Source: DP-19 sp036496285 (GTDB lineage Bacteria > Desulfobacterota > Binatia > UTPRO1). Taken from it: a stretch of 64,000 nucleotides of DNA. The stretch spans positions 37,309 to 101,308 of the forward strand of contig DASXLI010000023.1 in NCBI GenBank assembly GCA_036496285.1, in the 5' to 3' direction. Below, in pieces: positions 34,564 to 43,401 of the stretch. The stretch's first letter is position 1. Every line of letters begins with the position of its first letter. The notes beneath the pieces were generated by a model that worked only from the letters and a program-made list of their open reading frames with translations, did not search any database and was not told the origin of the DNA. The position numbers were made by a program, and so were the translations under genes.

Positions 34564-35070
34564 ATGAGCACGGAAATCCAAGAGACGGCGGTACGGTGGC
34601 ACGGCAATGGCAAGACGAACGGGGCGCGGGCAGAGCGCTCGGGCGTCATGGTCCACCGGATGGACATCGAGACGATCAAGCGGGTCGAGATCCGGGATCT
34701 CACGACCGCCGTCCAGGAGATGGTGCGGAGCGCGGGTGTGGATGCGGGCCTCGTCACGTTGAGCTCGATGCACACCACGACCGCGATCTTCGTGAACGAG
34801 CCGCAGACGGCCTTGCTCGACGACATCGAGCAGCTGCTCGAGAGGCTGGCGCCGCGCGGCGAGGAGTGGAAGCACAACGACCCGCGCTACTCCGACTGCG
34901 ATCGCCAGAACGCCGACGCGCACCTGCGCGCGATCGTCCTCGGCAGCAGCGTGACCCTGCAGGTCGCGGATGGCGACCTCGTCATGGGGCAGTGGCAGCG
35001 CATCCTGATGGCCGAGCTCGACGGCCCGCGCACGCGGCAGCTCGTCCTGCAGATCCTCGCGGCACGCTAG
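34564..35070 (+). CDS. YjbQ-family protein (UPF0047)
   Basis: 168 residues. A G-rich ribosome site (AAGGGGGGG, ending 3 nt before the ATG) precedes it. Conserved YjbQ-family features: SSMHTTTAIFVNEPQ, HNDPRYSDCDRQNADAHLRA, and VADGDLVMGQWQRILMAELDGPRTRQLV. E. coli YjbQ has thiamine-phosphate synthase side activity; the true role is uncertain. The His/Asp-rich centre could bind a metal. It lies 40 nt after hpnE and may be the last gene of that operon. A hairpin follows the stop. Confidence 0.85.
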   Translation: MSTEIQETAVRWHGNGKTNGARAERSGVMVHRMDIETIKRVEIRDLTTAVQEMVRSAGVDAGLVTLSSMHTTTAIFVNEPQTALLDDIEQLLERLAPRGEEWKHNDPRYSDCDRQNADAHLRAIVLGSSVTLQVADGDLVMGQWQRILMAELDGPRTRQLVLQILAAR

Positions 35071-35075
35071 CGAAC

Positions 35076-35116
35076 GCCGGTCCGGCACGCGCTAGGGAAA
35101 CGCGTACCGGACCGGT
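35076..35116. terminator. Bidirectional hairpin between convergent genes
   Basis: Arms 35076-35091 and 35101-35116 pair over 16 positions with two G-T type mismatches and a 9-nt loop. It lies between the stops of the YjbQ-family gene and asnS, which converge. There is no clear T-tract, so it may end transcription in both directions only with help. Confidence 0.55.
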
Positions 35117-35132
35117 TCTCTCCGTCGAGACG

Positions 35133-36422
35133 CTACGGCGTGAGACGCTCCAGCATGCGCGGGAACGGGATCGTCTCGCGCACGTGGTGCAGGCCGCAGA
35201 GCCAGGCCACCATGCGCTCGATCCCCATGCCGAAGCCGGCGTGCGGCACGCTGCCGTAGCGGCGGAGATCGAGGTACCACGAGAACGTCTCGCGCGGCAG
35301 GTCGTGCGCGTCGATGCGCGCCTCGAGCGCGGCGAGGTCGTCCTCGCGCTGGCCGCCGCCGATGATCTCGCCGTAGCCCTCCGGCGCCAGCACGTCGACG
35401 CAGAGGGCGAGCCGCGGGTCGGCCGGATCGGGCTTCATGTAGAAGGCCTTGCTCGCGGCCGGGTAGCGATGGACCATGACCGGGCGGTCGAAGCGCTGTG
35501 AGAGCACCGTTTCGTCGTCGGCGCCGAAGTCGTCCCCGAAGGCGAGCGTCCTGCCTTCGGCATTGAGGAGCGCCAGCGCCTCCTGGTAGCGCACGCGCGG
35601 GAACGGCTTCTGCACGTGCTCGAGCGGCGCCAGGTCGCGCTCGAGCGCCGCGAGCTCGGCCTTGCGCTCCTCGACCACGCGGCCGACGACCTCCACCAGG
35701 AAGTCCTCGGCGAGCGCCATGTCGTCGTCGAGGTCGGCGAAGGCCACCTCGGGCTCGATCATCCAGAACTCGGTGAGGTGGCGGCGCGTCTTCGACTTCT
35801 CGGCGCGGAAGGTCGGGCCGAAGCAGTAGACCTTGCCGAACGCCATCGCCCCGGCCTCGACGTAGAGCTGTCCGCTCTGCGTCAGATAGGCGGGCGAGCC
35901 GAAGTAGTCGACGGCGAAGAGTGTCGTCGTGCCCTCGCACGCGGCGGGAGTGAAGATCGGGGCGTCGAGAAGCGTGAAGCCGCGGCTGTCGAAGTAGTCG
36001 CGGCATGCGCGTACCACGCTCGAGCGCACGCGCATGATCGCGTGCTGGCGCGCCGAGCGCAGCCACAGGTGGCGGTGATCGAGCAGGAAGGCGGGGCCGT
36101 GCTCCTTCGGTGTGATCGGGTAGTCGACGGCCTCCGAGAGCACCGTGAGGTCACGGACGGCGAGCTCGTAGCCGAGCGGCGAGCGTGCGTCCGCGCGCAC
36201 CGTGCCCGTGACCTCGAGCGCCGACTCCTGCGTGAGCCGGCCGGCGCGCTCGAAGAGCTCCGGAGACACGTCCTTCACGAAGACGACGCACTGGATCGTG
36301 CCGGTGCCGTCACGCAGCAGGAGGAAGTGCAGCTTGCCGCTCGAGCGCCGATGGTAGAGCCAGCCGCGGAGCGTGACCTCCCCGCCGTCGTGCTTCGCGA
36401 CGTCCTCGACGTAGACGTGCAT
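35133..36422 (-). CDS. asnS: Asparaginyl-tRNA synthetase
   Basis: 429 residues. An N-terminal OB-fold anticodon domain (about 1-105, VTLRGWLYHRRSSGKLHFLLLRDG) is followed by the class II core: motif 2 around FRAEKSKTRRHLTEFWMIEPE and motif 3 GFGMGIERMVAWLCGL. The TPAACEGTTTLF and TQSGQLYVEAGAMAFGKVY blocks are those of AsnRS. It charges tRNA-Asn with asparagine in the cytoplasm. It is slightly shorter than E. coli AsnRS (466). A small lipoprotein gene starts divergently about 55 nt away. Confidence 0.93.
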   Translation of the reverse strand: MHVYVEDVAKHDGGEVTLRGWLYHRRSSGKLHFLLLRDGTGTIQCVVFVKDVSPELFERAGRLTQESALEVTGTVRADARSPLGYELAVRDLTVLSEAVDYPITPKEHGPAFLLDHRHLWLRSARQHAIMRVRSSVVRACRDYFDSRGFTLLDAPIFTPAACEGTTTLFAVDYFGSPAYLTQSGQLYVEAGAMAFGKVYCFGPTFRAEKSKTRRHLTEFWMIEPEVAFADLDDDMALAEDFLVEVVGRVVEERKAELAALERDLAPLEHVQKPFPRVRYQEALALLNAEGRTLAFGDDFGADDETVLSQRFDRPVMVHRYPAASKAFYMKPDPADPRLALCVDVLAPEGYGEIIGGGQREDDLAALEARIDAHDLPRETFSWYLDLRRYGSVPHAGFGMGIERMVAWLCGLHHVRETIPFPRMLERLTP

Positions 36423-36477
36423 GCGTCCTCCGAATCCGATTGTACGCCCGGGAGGATCGGACTATAGCTGCCGACGG

Positions 36478-36978
36478 GTGAGGAAACCACATCGCGTCGC
36501 GTGCGCGGTCGCCGTCGCGCTCGCCGTTTTCAGCATCGTCGGTGTGATGGGGGGGTGCGCGGAACCGGCGCGCAAGCCCCTCCAGGATCCGTTCTTCGAC
36601 GACGAGGAGTCGACCAGCCTCGTGTCCGGCAACATGGACAAGGACGAGGCCGAGTGGCGGAAGCAGCTGCACCACGAGACGAAGAAGGCGACGCAGAACG
36701 ATCCGCCGCAGAGCGACCCACTCCTGAAGGACGATCCGCCGAAGTCGCCCGAGCACTACGGCAGCGTCACGAACGACGACACGCAGCCGAAGGACCAGGT
36801 CGCTGACGCCAAGAGCTCCGGCGACCCGTATGCCACCGTCGACGACGACCCAGAGGCCGACGAGAAGGACAAGGCGCCGACCACGTTCTGGCAGTCGGTT
36901 GGGCGCGCGACCTTCGCGGCATTCACCGTACTCATAACGGTCGGAATGATGGCCGCACCTTACTTGATGATGATGTGA
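36478..36978 (+). CDS. Small lipoprotein with C-terminal membrane segment
   Basis: 166 residues from a GTG at 36478 (an ATG at 36421 would overlap asnS and put 19 residues before the signal). A signal with lipobox VMGGC (Cys about residue 26) predicts a lipid-anchored protein. The middle is acidic and Pro-rich (low complexity), and the C-terminus is a second hydrophobic segment (FAAFTVLITVGMMAAPYLMMM). I know no family for it. Its last 19 nt overlap the converging class IV aminotransferase gene. Confidence 0.65.
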   Translation: MRKPHRVACAVAVALAVFSIVGVMGGCAEPARKPLQDPFFDDEESTSLVSGNMDKDEAEWRKQLHHETKKATQNDPPQSDPLLKDDPPKSPEHYGSVTNDDTQPKDQVADAKSSGDPYATVDDDPEADEKDKAPTTFWQSVGRATFAAFTVLITVGMMAAPYLMMM

Positions 36979-37865
36979 CCGAGTGCGGCGCGTACGAGCC
37001 CTTTGTATGCGCGTTGCAACCGTCGGGTCGTCGGCCCGGGCCTGCCGCCGCCGATGCGCCGGCGCGCCACCCGCACCACCGGCAGCACCTCGATCGTCGA
37101 GGCGGTGAGGAAGACCTCGTCCGCTGCGAGGAGGTCGGTGCGGGTGATCGCCGCCTCGCGGAGCGGGATGCGTGCGCGCCGCGCGACCGTCGTGAGGAAA
37201 CGCCGGGTCACGCCGGGCAGGATGCCGTGCAGGGGCGGGGTCATGATCGCGCCGTTGCGGACGAGGAAGACGTTGCTCGTCGTGCCCTCGAGGACATGGT
37301 CGGTGCCGTCGAGATAGATCGCCTCCCAGGCCCCGCTCCGCGCCGCGAGCATCTTGCCGAGGACGGCGGGCAGGTAGTGGAGCGTCTTGTGGCTCGGCAG
37401 CGTCGCGGTGACGAGACGGTACGGGAAGAAGCACACGCCGATGCCGCGGCGTTGCGCCCGCTCGATGCGCGCGTCCAACGGGGTCGCGAGGAGGAGGGTG
37501 GTCGGCCGCAGGCCTTTCGCCGGCCTGAGGCCCAGCGCCCCGGCGCCGCGCGAGACCGTGAGACGCACCGCCGCATCGGTCGTGTCGAGCGCGTTGGCGC
37601 GCAGCAATTGCGCGATGCGCGGCCGCCAGTACGCGGCATCGCGCCGGAACGGAATGCGAAACGCCCGCGCCGAGGCAGCGAGCCGGGCGAGATGCTGCGC
37701 GAGGCCGAACGGCCGGCCGCGGTAGGTGCGCACGGCCTCGAAGAGCCCGTCGCCGTAGAGGAAGCCGCGGTCGAGCGCGGAGATCGTCGCCTGTGCCGCG
37801 GGTACGAGCTCGTCGTTCAATAGCACGGTGCCGCCGAGCGCGCCGGGTTGCTTCCGCGCGCTCAA
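36960..37865 (-). CDS. Class IV aminotransferase (aminodeoxychorismate lyase-like)
   Basis: 301 residues from a TTG at 37865 that overlaps the pabB stop (TTGA); GTG at 37826 is an alternative just before VLLNDELV. PLP fold-type IV features: ALDRGFLYGDGLFEAVRTY, the PLP-Lys in SHKTLHYLPAVLGKML, and GTTSNVFLVRNGAIMTPPL with GILPGVTR. Following pabB, it is most likely the PabC that converts 4-amino-4-deoxychorismate to p-aminobenzoate. D-amino acid or branched-chain aminotransferases have the same fold, so activity is inferred from context. The 3' end overlaps the convergent lipoprotein gene. Confidence 0.82.
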   Translation of the reverse strand: MSARKQPGALGGTVLLNDELVPAAQATISALDRGFLYGDGLFEAVRTYRGRPFGLAQHLARLAASARAFRIPFRRDAAYWRPRIAQLLRANALDTTDAAVRLTVSRGAGALGLRPAKGLRPTTLLLATPLDARIERAQRRGIGVCFFPYRLVTATLPSHKTLHYLPAVLGKMLAARSGAWEAIYLDGTDHVLEGTTSNVFLVRNGAIMTPPLHGILPGVTRRFLTTVARRARIPLREAAITRTDLLAADEVFLTASTIEVLPVVRVARRRIGGGRPGPTTRRLQRAYKGLVRAALGHIIIK

Positions 37866-39271
37866 CTGGCGCGCCGCTGGGCCGCGATCGCTGCCTCGTG
37901 CCGGGCGACGGTACGCGGCACGCGCGCCGCGAGCGCGCGGCGCAACGCCTCCGCCTTGAGCCGGCACTCCTCGTGCTCGCGCTCCGGGTCGGAGTCGGCG
38001 ACGATGCCGCCGCCGACTCCGTAGGCGAGGCGGCCGTCGCGCACGACCGCCGTGCGGATCGCGACGTTCAGATCGCAATCGCCGCTCGCGTCGATCCAGC
38101 CGAGCGTGCCGGTGTAGACACCGCGCGCGCCGCGCTCGACCTCGTCGATGATCTCCATGGCGCGGACCTTCGGTGCGCCGGTGATCGAGCCGCCCGGGAA
38201 GGTCGCGCGCAGGAGCTCGCCGACCCCGACCTCGCGCGGGACCGTGCCGGCGACGGTGGAAACGAGGTGATGCAGCGTGCGGAAGCTCGCGACCTCGGCG
38301 AAGCGCTCGACGCGCACGCTGCCGGTGCGGCAGACGCGCCCCAGGTCGCTGCGCTCGAGATCGACGATCATCACGTGCTCGGCGCGCTCCTTCGGATCGC
38401 GCCGCAGCGCCGCGGTGAGCGCGGCGTCCTCGCGCACGTCACGTCCGCGCCGGCGGGTGCCCTTGATCGGCCCGGTCACGAGGCGCTCGCCGCGACGGCG
38501 GAGGAAGAGCTCCGGGGAGTTCGACAGTACCTGCGTCGCGCCGAGATCGAGATAGCCGCCGAACGGTACCGGCTGGGCGGCCCGCAGACGCCCGTAGGCC
38601 GCGAGCGGTGTCACCGCGAGCCTGGTCTCGAGCCGCAGGGCGAGGTTCACCTGGTAGACGTCGCCCGCCGTGATGTAGCGGCGGACGCGCTCGACGCGCG
38701 CGACGTACGCGTCACGATCGAGGCTCGGGGTGAGCGTGCCGAGCGCCGCGCTCCCCGCGGCCGCGGCGCGCGCCGACCGCTTGCGGGCGAGGGCGGCCGC
38801 ATCCATGACCTCCTCCGCGTAGCGGCGCAGCGCCCGCGCGTCGAGATCCCAGCTCGCGACGAGCCAGCGGCGGCGGCGATGATCATAGGCGACGACGGCG
38901 TCGTAGACGGCGGCGTCGAGGCGCGTCGCGGACAGGTCCTCCGGCTGCGTCTGCGGCAGACGCTCGATCTCGTTCTTCGCCTCGTAGGCGAGCGCGAGGA
39001 CGACGCCGCCCGCGAAGGGCACGGGACGCGCGCGGCGCGGCGCACGCCGTGCGAGCGCGGCGCACGCGCCGTCGAGACTCGCGATCGCGCCGGGCGCCCG
39101 CGCGTCGCCGGCGCGGACCTGCAATTGCATCCGCGGGTGGAATCCCATAGAGGAAACCCATTCGTCGCCCCAGGGACGTCCGGCGTCGATGAAGAACGGC
39201 CGCTCCTTCTGCGCGAGGACGCGAAAGAGCGCCCACGGCGCCAGTGAAAGCGGCAGCTCGCGGGTCTGCAT
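37862..39271 (-). CDS. pabB: Aminodeoxychorismate synthase component I
   Basis: 469 residues from the ATG at 39271, chosen for GAGGA 8 nt upstream. The C-terminal chorismate-binding domain is clear (SNSPELFLRRRGERLVTGPIKGTRRRG, DPKERAEHVMIVDLERSDLGRV, FPGGSITGAPKVRAMEII). The N-terminal part resembles PabB rather than TrpE. PIKGTRR has the Lys used in PabB (TrpE has Thr/Ala in that place). It makes 4-amino-4-deoxychorismate for folate. A glutamine amidotransferase (PabA) is not in the window. The next gene is the probable PabC. It is divergent to the HtrA-like gene with 27 nt between them. Confidence 0.9.
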   Translation of the reverse strand: MQTRELPLSLAPWALFRVLAQKERPFFIDAGRPWGDEWVSSMGFHPRMQLQVRAGDARAPGAIASLDGACAALARRAPRRARPVPFAGGVVLALAYEAKNEIERLPQTQPEDLSATRLDAAVYDAVVAYDHRRRRWLVASWDLDARALRRYAEEVMDAAALARKRSARAAAAGSAALGTLTPSLDRDAYVARVERVRRYITAGDVYQVNLALRLETRLAVTPLAAYGRLRAAQPVPFGGYLDLGATQVLSNSPELFLRRRGERLVTGPIKGTRRRGRDVREDAALTAALRRDPKERAEHVMIVDLERSDLGRVCRTGSVRVERFAEVASFRTLHHLVSTVAGTVPREVGVGELLRATFPGGSITGAPKVRAMEIIDEVERGARGVYTGTLGWIDASGDCDLNVAIRTAVVRDGRLAYGVGGGIVADSDPEREHEECRLKAEALRRALAARVPRTVARHEAAIAAQRRAS

Positions 39272-39298
39272 GGAAGTGTTCCTCATAGAGAGCGTTCC

Positions 39299-40231
39299 GT
39301 GCCTTCGCAAGCGCACCTCTCCCGGCCCGCCATGAACGCATCGGTCCGGCTCCTCGAGGAGACGCTGCCGTCGACGGTGCACCTGCGTGTGGAGGTGGCG
39401 GACTCGCATCCGTCGGCCGCGGTGCTCGGCACCGAGCGCGCCGGCACCGGTACGCTGGTCGACGCGAATGGCCTCGTCGTCACCGTCAACTACGTCGTGC
39501 TCGGCGCGCGGACGGCGCAGGTCACTCTGGTCGACGGCCGCGAGCTGATCGGCGAGGTGATCGCCCAGGACTTCGCCACCGGCGTCGCGCTGCTCAAGGT
39601 TCCCGTCGTCGGCCTGCCTGCGATGGCGCTCCGCAGCGAGCCCGAGGTTGCGGTCGGCGACGAGGTGTTCATCCTCGCGAGCGTCGGCGACGGCGGCCGG
39701 CGCGCCGGCTCGGGTGCCGTCACGTCGGTCGCGCCCTTCGACGCCAACTGGGAGTACACGCTCGAGCGCGCGATCTACACGACCGCGATGAACCCCGGCC
39801 TCGGCGGCGGTCCGCTCATCGACACGAGCGGGCGTCTCGTCGGCATCGTGTCGCTCAACCTGAACGAGATCGGACGCTTCTCGCTCGCGATCCCGATCGA
39901 GTGCTACCGCGATCACCGCGACGAGCTGCTGCGCTTCGGGCGGCGGCCGAGCCGGCCGTCGCGGGCGTGGCTCGGCCTCTACTGCTACACGCTGCGCAGC
40001 CACGTCGTGATCGCCGGGCTCCTGCCGGGCGCGCCGGCAGAGCGGGCGGGCCTCACGCAGGGCGACGTGATTCTCGCGCTCGACGACGTCGAGATCTCGA
40101 GCCGGCGCGAGCTGTACGAGCTTCTGTGGGCGCATCGTCCGGCGGAGCGCATCTCGCTGCGTGTGTACCGCAACAGCGACGTCGTCGGCGTCGAGGTGAC
40201 GTCGGGCGACGTCGAGGAGTTCTTCGCGTGA
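39299..40231 (+). CDS. HtrA-like trypsin-fold protein lacking the catalytic triad, with PDZ domain
   Basis: 310 residues from GTG at 39299 (ATG at 39332 is the alternative). The S1C/HtrA fold and its spacing are kept. However, the His site (canonical TNxHVV) reads TVNYVV (Tyr65), the Asp site (TDLALLKV) reads TGVALLKV (Gly95) and the Ser site (NPGNSGGP) reads NPGLGGGP (Gly169). Spacings of 30 and 74 residues match DegP (30 and 75). Residues 220-310 are a PDZ domain (LLPGAPAERAGLTQGDVILAL). No signal peptide is seen. It should bind peptides but not cleave them. Family pseudoproteases are known. It is followed 10 nt later by the ThDP enzyme gene, possibly one transcript. Confidence 0.88.
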   Translation: MPSQAHLSRPAMNASVRLLEETLPSTVHLRVEVADSHPSAAVLGTERAGTGTLVDANGLVVTVNYVVLGARTAQVTLVDGRELIGEVIAQDFATGVALLKVPVVGLPAMALRSEPEVAVGDEVFILASVGDGGRRAGSGAVTSVAPFDANWEYTLERAIYTTAMNPGLGGGPLIDTSGRLVGIVSLNLNEIGRFSLAIPIECYRDHRDELLRFGRRPSRPSRAWLGLYCYTLRSHVVIAGLLPGAPAERAGLTQGDVILALDDVEISSRRELYELLWAHRPAERISLRVYRNSDVVGVEVTSGDVEEFFA

Positions 40232-40241
40232 GGCGTGCCGC

Positions 40242-41915
40242 GTGATGCGCGCGCGCATGCGGCTCGGCGACTTCCTCGTCGCCTACCTGCAGAAGATCGG
40301 CGTCACCCATCTCTTCGGCATTCCCGGCGACCTCGTGCTGAACCTCTTCTTCAAATTTGGACGGCCGCGCGGAATGAAGATCGTCACTCTATCGCACGAG
40401 CCCGGCGTCGGCTTCGCCGCCGACGGCTACGCGCGGGCGACGGGGCGCATCGGCGTCGTCTGCGTCACCTACGGCGCCGGCGGACACAACATGGTGAACC
40501 CGGTCGCCGGCTCGTTCTCGGAGCGCGTGCCGATCCTGGTCGTGAGCGGCGGGCCGGGCGAGGAGGAGCGCAAGCTCGGCCAGCTCATCCACCACCAGGC
40601 GAAGGAGATCGAGTCGCAGTTCCGCATCTACGACGAGCTCACCTGCGCGGCGCGCGTGCTCGACGACCCGCGCACCGCGGCCGAGAGCGTCGATGCGGTC
40701 CTGCGCGCGATCTGGCGCGAGCAGCGCCCCGGCTATCTCGAGATCCACCGCGACATGGTCGAGCGCGTGATCGAGGTGCCGGAGGCGATGCGCGCGTGGG
40801 ACGGCACGCTCGAGTTCGCGCGCTCCGACGAGCGCAAGACCGCCGAGGCGGCGCGCGAGACCGCGAAGTGCTTCAACGCCGCCAAGAAGCCGGCGGTGAT
40901 CGTCGGCATCGAGACCTTCCGCTACAAGATCAGCCGCGACGTCGTCCGGCTGGTCGAGCAGATGGGCGCGCCCTGCATGACCACCGTCCTCGGCAAGGGC
41001 GCCTTTCCGATGGACCACCCGCAGTTCATGGGCGTCCACATCGGGCCGATCAGCCCGCCGCCGATCCGCAAGCGCGTCGACGCCGCGGATCTCGTGATCA
41101 ACCTCGGCACCCTGCTCACCGACATGAACCTCGGCAGCCGCCCGCCGCAGATCATGCGCGGGCGCTCCATCTGGGCGGTCGGCAACCGGGTGAACGCGAG
41201 CTTCCACACCTACACCGACGTCGGGATCCGCGACTTCGTGCGCGTGCTGCGGCGGGAGAAGCTGCGCAAGCATCACGAGCGCGTCCGCTACGCCGACAAC
41301 CTGCCCGGGAAGCTGCATCCCCCGCGTCACGCCGTGACCGTCGCCGACATGCTGCGCGAGCTCAATCGCTTCCTCGCCGGCAAGCGCGGCTTCTCCGTCA
41401 TCGCCGAGTCCGGCGACATGCTCTTCGCCGGCCTCGACGTGCGCGTCGAGCGCGGCGGCGGCTACCTCGCACAAGGCTACTACGCGTCGATGGGGTTCGG
41501 CGTGCCGGGCGCGCTCGGCGCCGAGATCGGCACGCGCCAGCGCCCGATCGTGCTGTGCGGCGACGGCGCCTTCCAGATGACCGGCCCCGAGATCGCACAG
41601 GCGCCGCGCTACGGACTGCGCCCGATCGTGATCCTCATGAACAACGGCGGCTGGGGCATCTTCCGCCCGATCGCCGAGCGTGAGGACCTGCTCACGATCC
41701 CGAACTGGCCGTACGCAGAGCTGGCGCGCGCCTGGGGCGGCGTCGGCTACGTCGCAGAGACGGTCGGCGAGTTCCGCGATGCGCTCGCCGACGCCGAGCG
41801 TGCGACGACCTTCGCGCTGATCGAGACGCGCGTCGGCTCGCACGACCTGTCACCGGTCAGCCGGAAGTACATCGAGGCGTCGGCCCGCAAGGGCGGGATC
41901 GCGAAGCCGCGATAG
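40242..41915 (+). CDS. ThDP-dependent decarboxylase-like enzyme
   Basis: 557 residues. The three-domain ThDP layout is clear: N-terminal Pyr domain (VTHLFGIPGDLVLNLFF, catalytic Glu in SHEPGVGFAADGYARATG), central domain, and C-terminal PP domain with the GDG motif in CGDGAFQMTGPEIAQA and NNGGWGIF. This is the layout of pyruvate/indolepyruvate/phenylpyruvate decarboxylases. It would decarboxylate a 2-oxo acid to an aldehyde, but acetolactate synthase-like or related activity cannot be ruled out. It lies 10 nt after the HtrA-like gene. No other pathway genes sit nearby. Confidence 0.85.
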   Translation: MMRARMRLGDFLVAYLQKIGVTHLFGIPGDLVLNLFFKFGRPRGMKIVTLSHEPGVGFAADGYARATGRIGVVCVTYGAGGHNMVNPVAGSFSERVPILVVSGGPGEEERKLGQLIHHQAKEIESQFRIYDELTCAARVLDDPRTAAESVDAVLRAIWREQRPGYLEIHRDMVERVIEVPEAMRAWDGTLEFARSDERKTAEAARETAKCFNAAKKPAVIVGIETFRYKISRDVVRLVEQMGAPCMTTVLGKGAFPMDHPQFMGVHIGPISPPPIRKRVDAADLVINLGTLLTDMNLGSRPPQIMRGRSIWAVGNRVNASFHTYTDVGIRDFVRVLRREKLRKHHERVRYADNLPGKLHPPRHAVTVADMLRELNRFLAGKRGFSVIAESGDMLFAGLDVRVERGGGYLAQGYYASMGFGVPGALGAEIGTRQRPIVLCGDGAFQMTGPEIAQAPRYGLRPIVILMNNGGWGIFRPIAEREDLLTIPNWPYAELARAWGGVGYVAETVGEFRDALADAERATTFALIETRVGSHDLSPVSRKYIEASARKGGIAKPR

Positions 41916-42093
41916 CGCGGCAAGAGTCGAGCAATTGCGGGCGTCTAGGGCGTGCTCCTCTCCCGGCTCGAAGCGCGACATCCATGCGCGACGCTACTCC
42001 GGGGCGGAATACTGTTGCGATCCGGCAACTTGACACGTCGGCTGAAGGCGTGGGATCCGCAGAGAGAGCGCGAGGCCGAACGGGAGGTACCCA

Positions 42094-42660
42094 ATGCGTC
42101 ACGCCCGCGGAATCCACTACGCCCTGCTGGGAGTCGTCGCGCAGAACCCCGACGGCGTGCACGGCTACGCCCTCAAGCGCCAGTGCGACCGGATCCTCGG
42201 CCACTTCTGGCAGCTCAACTTCGGCGAGGTCTACCGCATTCTCGACCGCTTATCGGAGAACGGCCTCGTCGAGGAGGTGTTGGCGGACACGGTCTCGAGC
42301 CGCAAGGTGTTCCGCATCACCGACCGCGGCCGGCAGAGCCTCGACACCTTCATCCTCGAGCCGCCGACCGACGCGCCGCGGCCGATGCGACAGGAGCTGG
42401 CGGTGAAGCTGCTCTTCGCGGGTCCGGAGCGCATGTCCGAGCTGGTGCGTCTCATCGACGCGCAGCGCGAGACGTACATGCGCCAGCTCCATCTCCTGTC
42501 GGCGCAGCGCCGCAAAATCGTGAAGCTACCGGTCGACAGCTTCGTCACCGGCATCCTCATCGACGGTGCCGAGCTCAGCGTGCGCGCCGAGCTGGCATGG
42601 CTCGAGGACGTCTCGCTCAAGCTGAAGGAGCGCTTCCCGGCGAAACAGGCCAACGCGTGA
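42094..42660 (+). CDS. PadR-family transcriptional regulator
   Basis: 188 residues; GGGAGG ribosome site 8 nt upstream. PadR winged helix (about 5-90): HYALLGVVAQNPDGVHGYALKRQ and NFGEVYRILDRLSENGLVEE, then a C-terminal four-helix dimerisation arm (PMRQELAVKLLFAG..., RQLHLL). PadR proteins usually repress adjacent transporter or stress genes. The ABC ATPase gene starts in its stop codon (GTGA), so it likely autoregulates the whole unit. A TTGACA at 42030 has no good -10; a weak inverted repeat (GTTGC/GCAAC, 42014-42029) beside it may be its operator. Confidence 0.88.
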   Translation: MRHARGIHYALLGVVAQNPDGVHGYALKRQCDRILGHFWQLNFGEVYRILDRLSENGLVEEVLADTVSSRKVFRITDRGRQSLDTFILEPPTDAPRPMRQELAVKLLFAGPERMSELVRLIDAQRETYMRQLHLLSAQRRKIVKLPVDSFVTGILIDGAELSVRAELAWLEDVSLKLKERFPAKQANA

Positions 42661-43358
42661 TCGAGTTCCGCGGGGTCACGAAGATCTTCGGCAGCGGCGA
42701 GACGCGCGTCGCCGCCGTCAACGAGTTGTCCTTCGCCATCCCACGCGGCGCTTTCTGGGCGCTCATGGGACCGAGTGGCTCGGGCAAGAGCACGATCCTC
42801 CATCTCATCGCCGGCCTCACACCGCCGACGAGTGGCAGCGTGCTGGTCGAGGGTGCGGACGTCGCGAAGATGAACTCGGCGCAGGCCGCCGCGCTCCGCC
42901 GGCGCCGCATCGGCTACGTGCTGCAGGCGTTCAATCTGTTGCCGTTTCTCACCGCGGAAGAGAACGTCGGAATGCCGCTCGTGCTCGACGGAGTGAAACA
43001 GAGCGAGATCGACGTCCGCGTGGCCGAGGCGTTGGCGATGGTCAACATGTCGCATCGCGCCGCCCATCATCCAACGCAACTCTCGGGCGGGGAGCAGCAG
43101 CGCGTCGCGATCGCGCGGGCGTTGGTGATCCAGCCGGCGATCATCCTCGCGGACGAGCCGACGGGAAACCTCGATCGGGCCGGCGGACGCACGGTGATGG
43201 ATCTCATCCAGGAGGTGAACGAGCGTACCGGAACGACGGTACTGCTCGTGACGCACGATCCCGTCTTTGCGGCTTATGCGAAACGGGTCCTCCGCCTCGT
43301 GGACGGCACGCTGCAGCAAGACATGGGACTCAGCGATTCCGAGGGCGCTGTGGCCTGA
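42657..43358 (+). CDS. ABC transporter ATPase (MacB/LolD type)
   Basis: 233 residues from a GTG overlapping the PadR stop. Walker A GPSGSGKST (about residues 38-46), Q-loop LQAFNLLPF, signature LSGGEQQR, Walker B with downstream Glu (IILADEPTGNLD) and H-loop VTHD. The EENVGMPLVLDGV block is that of the MacB/LolD/FtsE group, which works with FtsX-type permeases. It powers the permease encoded 43 nt downstream. Confidence 0.93.
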   Translation: MIEFRGVTKIFGSGETRVAAVNELSFAIPRGAFWALMGPSGSGKSTILHLIAGLTPPTSGSVLVEGADVAKMNSAQAAALRRRRIGYVLQAFNLLPFLTAEENVGMPLVLDGVKQSEIDVRVAEALAMVNMSHRAAHHPTQLSGGEQQRVAIARALVIQPAIILADEPTGNLDRAGGRTVMDLIQEVNERTGTTVLLVTHDPVFAAYAKRVLRLVDGTLQQDMGLSDSEGAVA

Positions 43359-43401
43359 CTCGCCTCTTGGCGCCGGACGACGCGCCGCTTATGCTCCCGC
43401 C

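Noticed and set aside
42030..42058. TTGACA as a promoter for padR.
   Set aside because: The hexamer 17 nt on (GGATCC) is not a -10; I kept only the weak inverted repeat as a mention.
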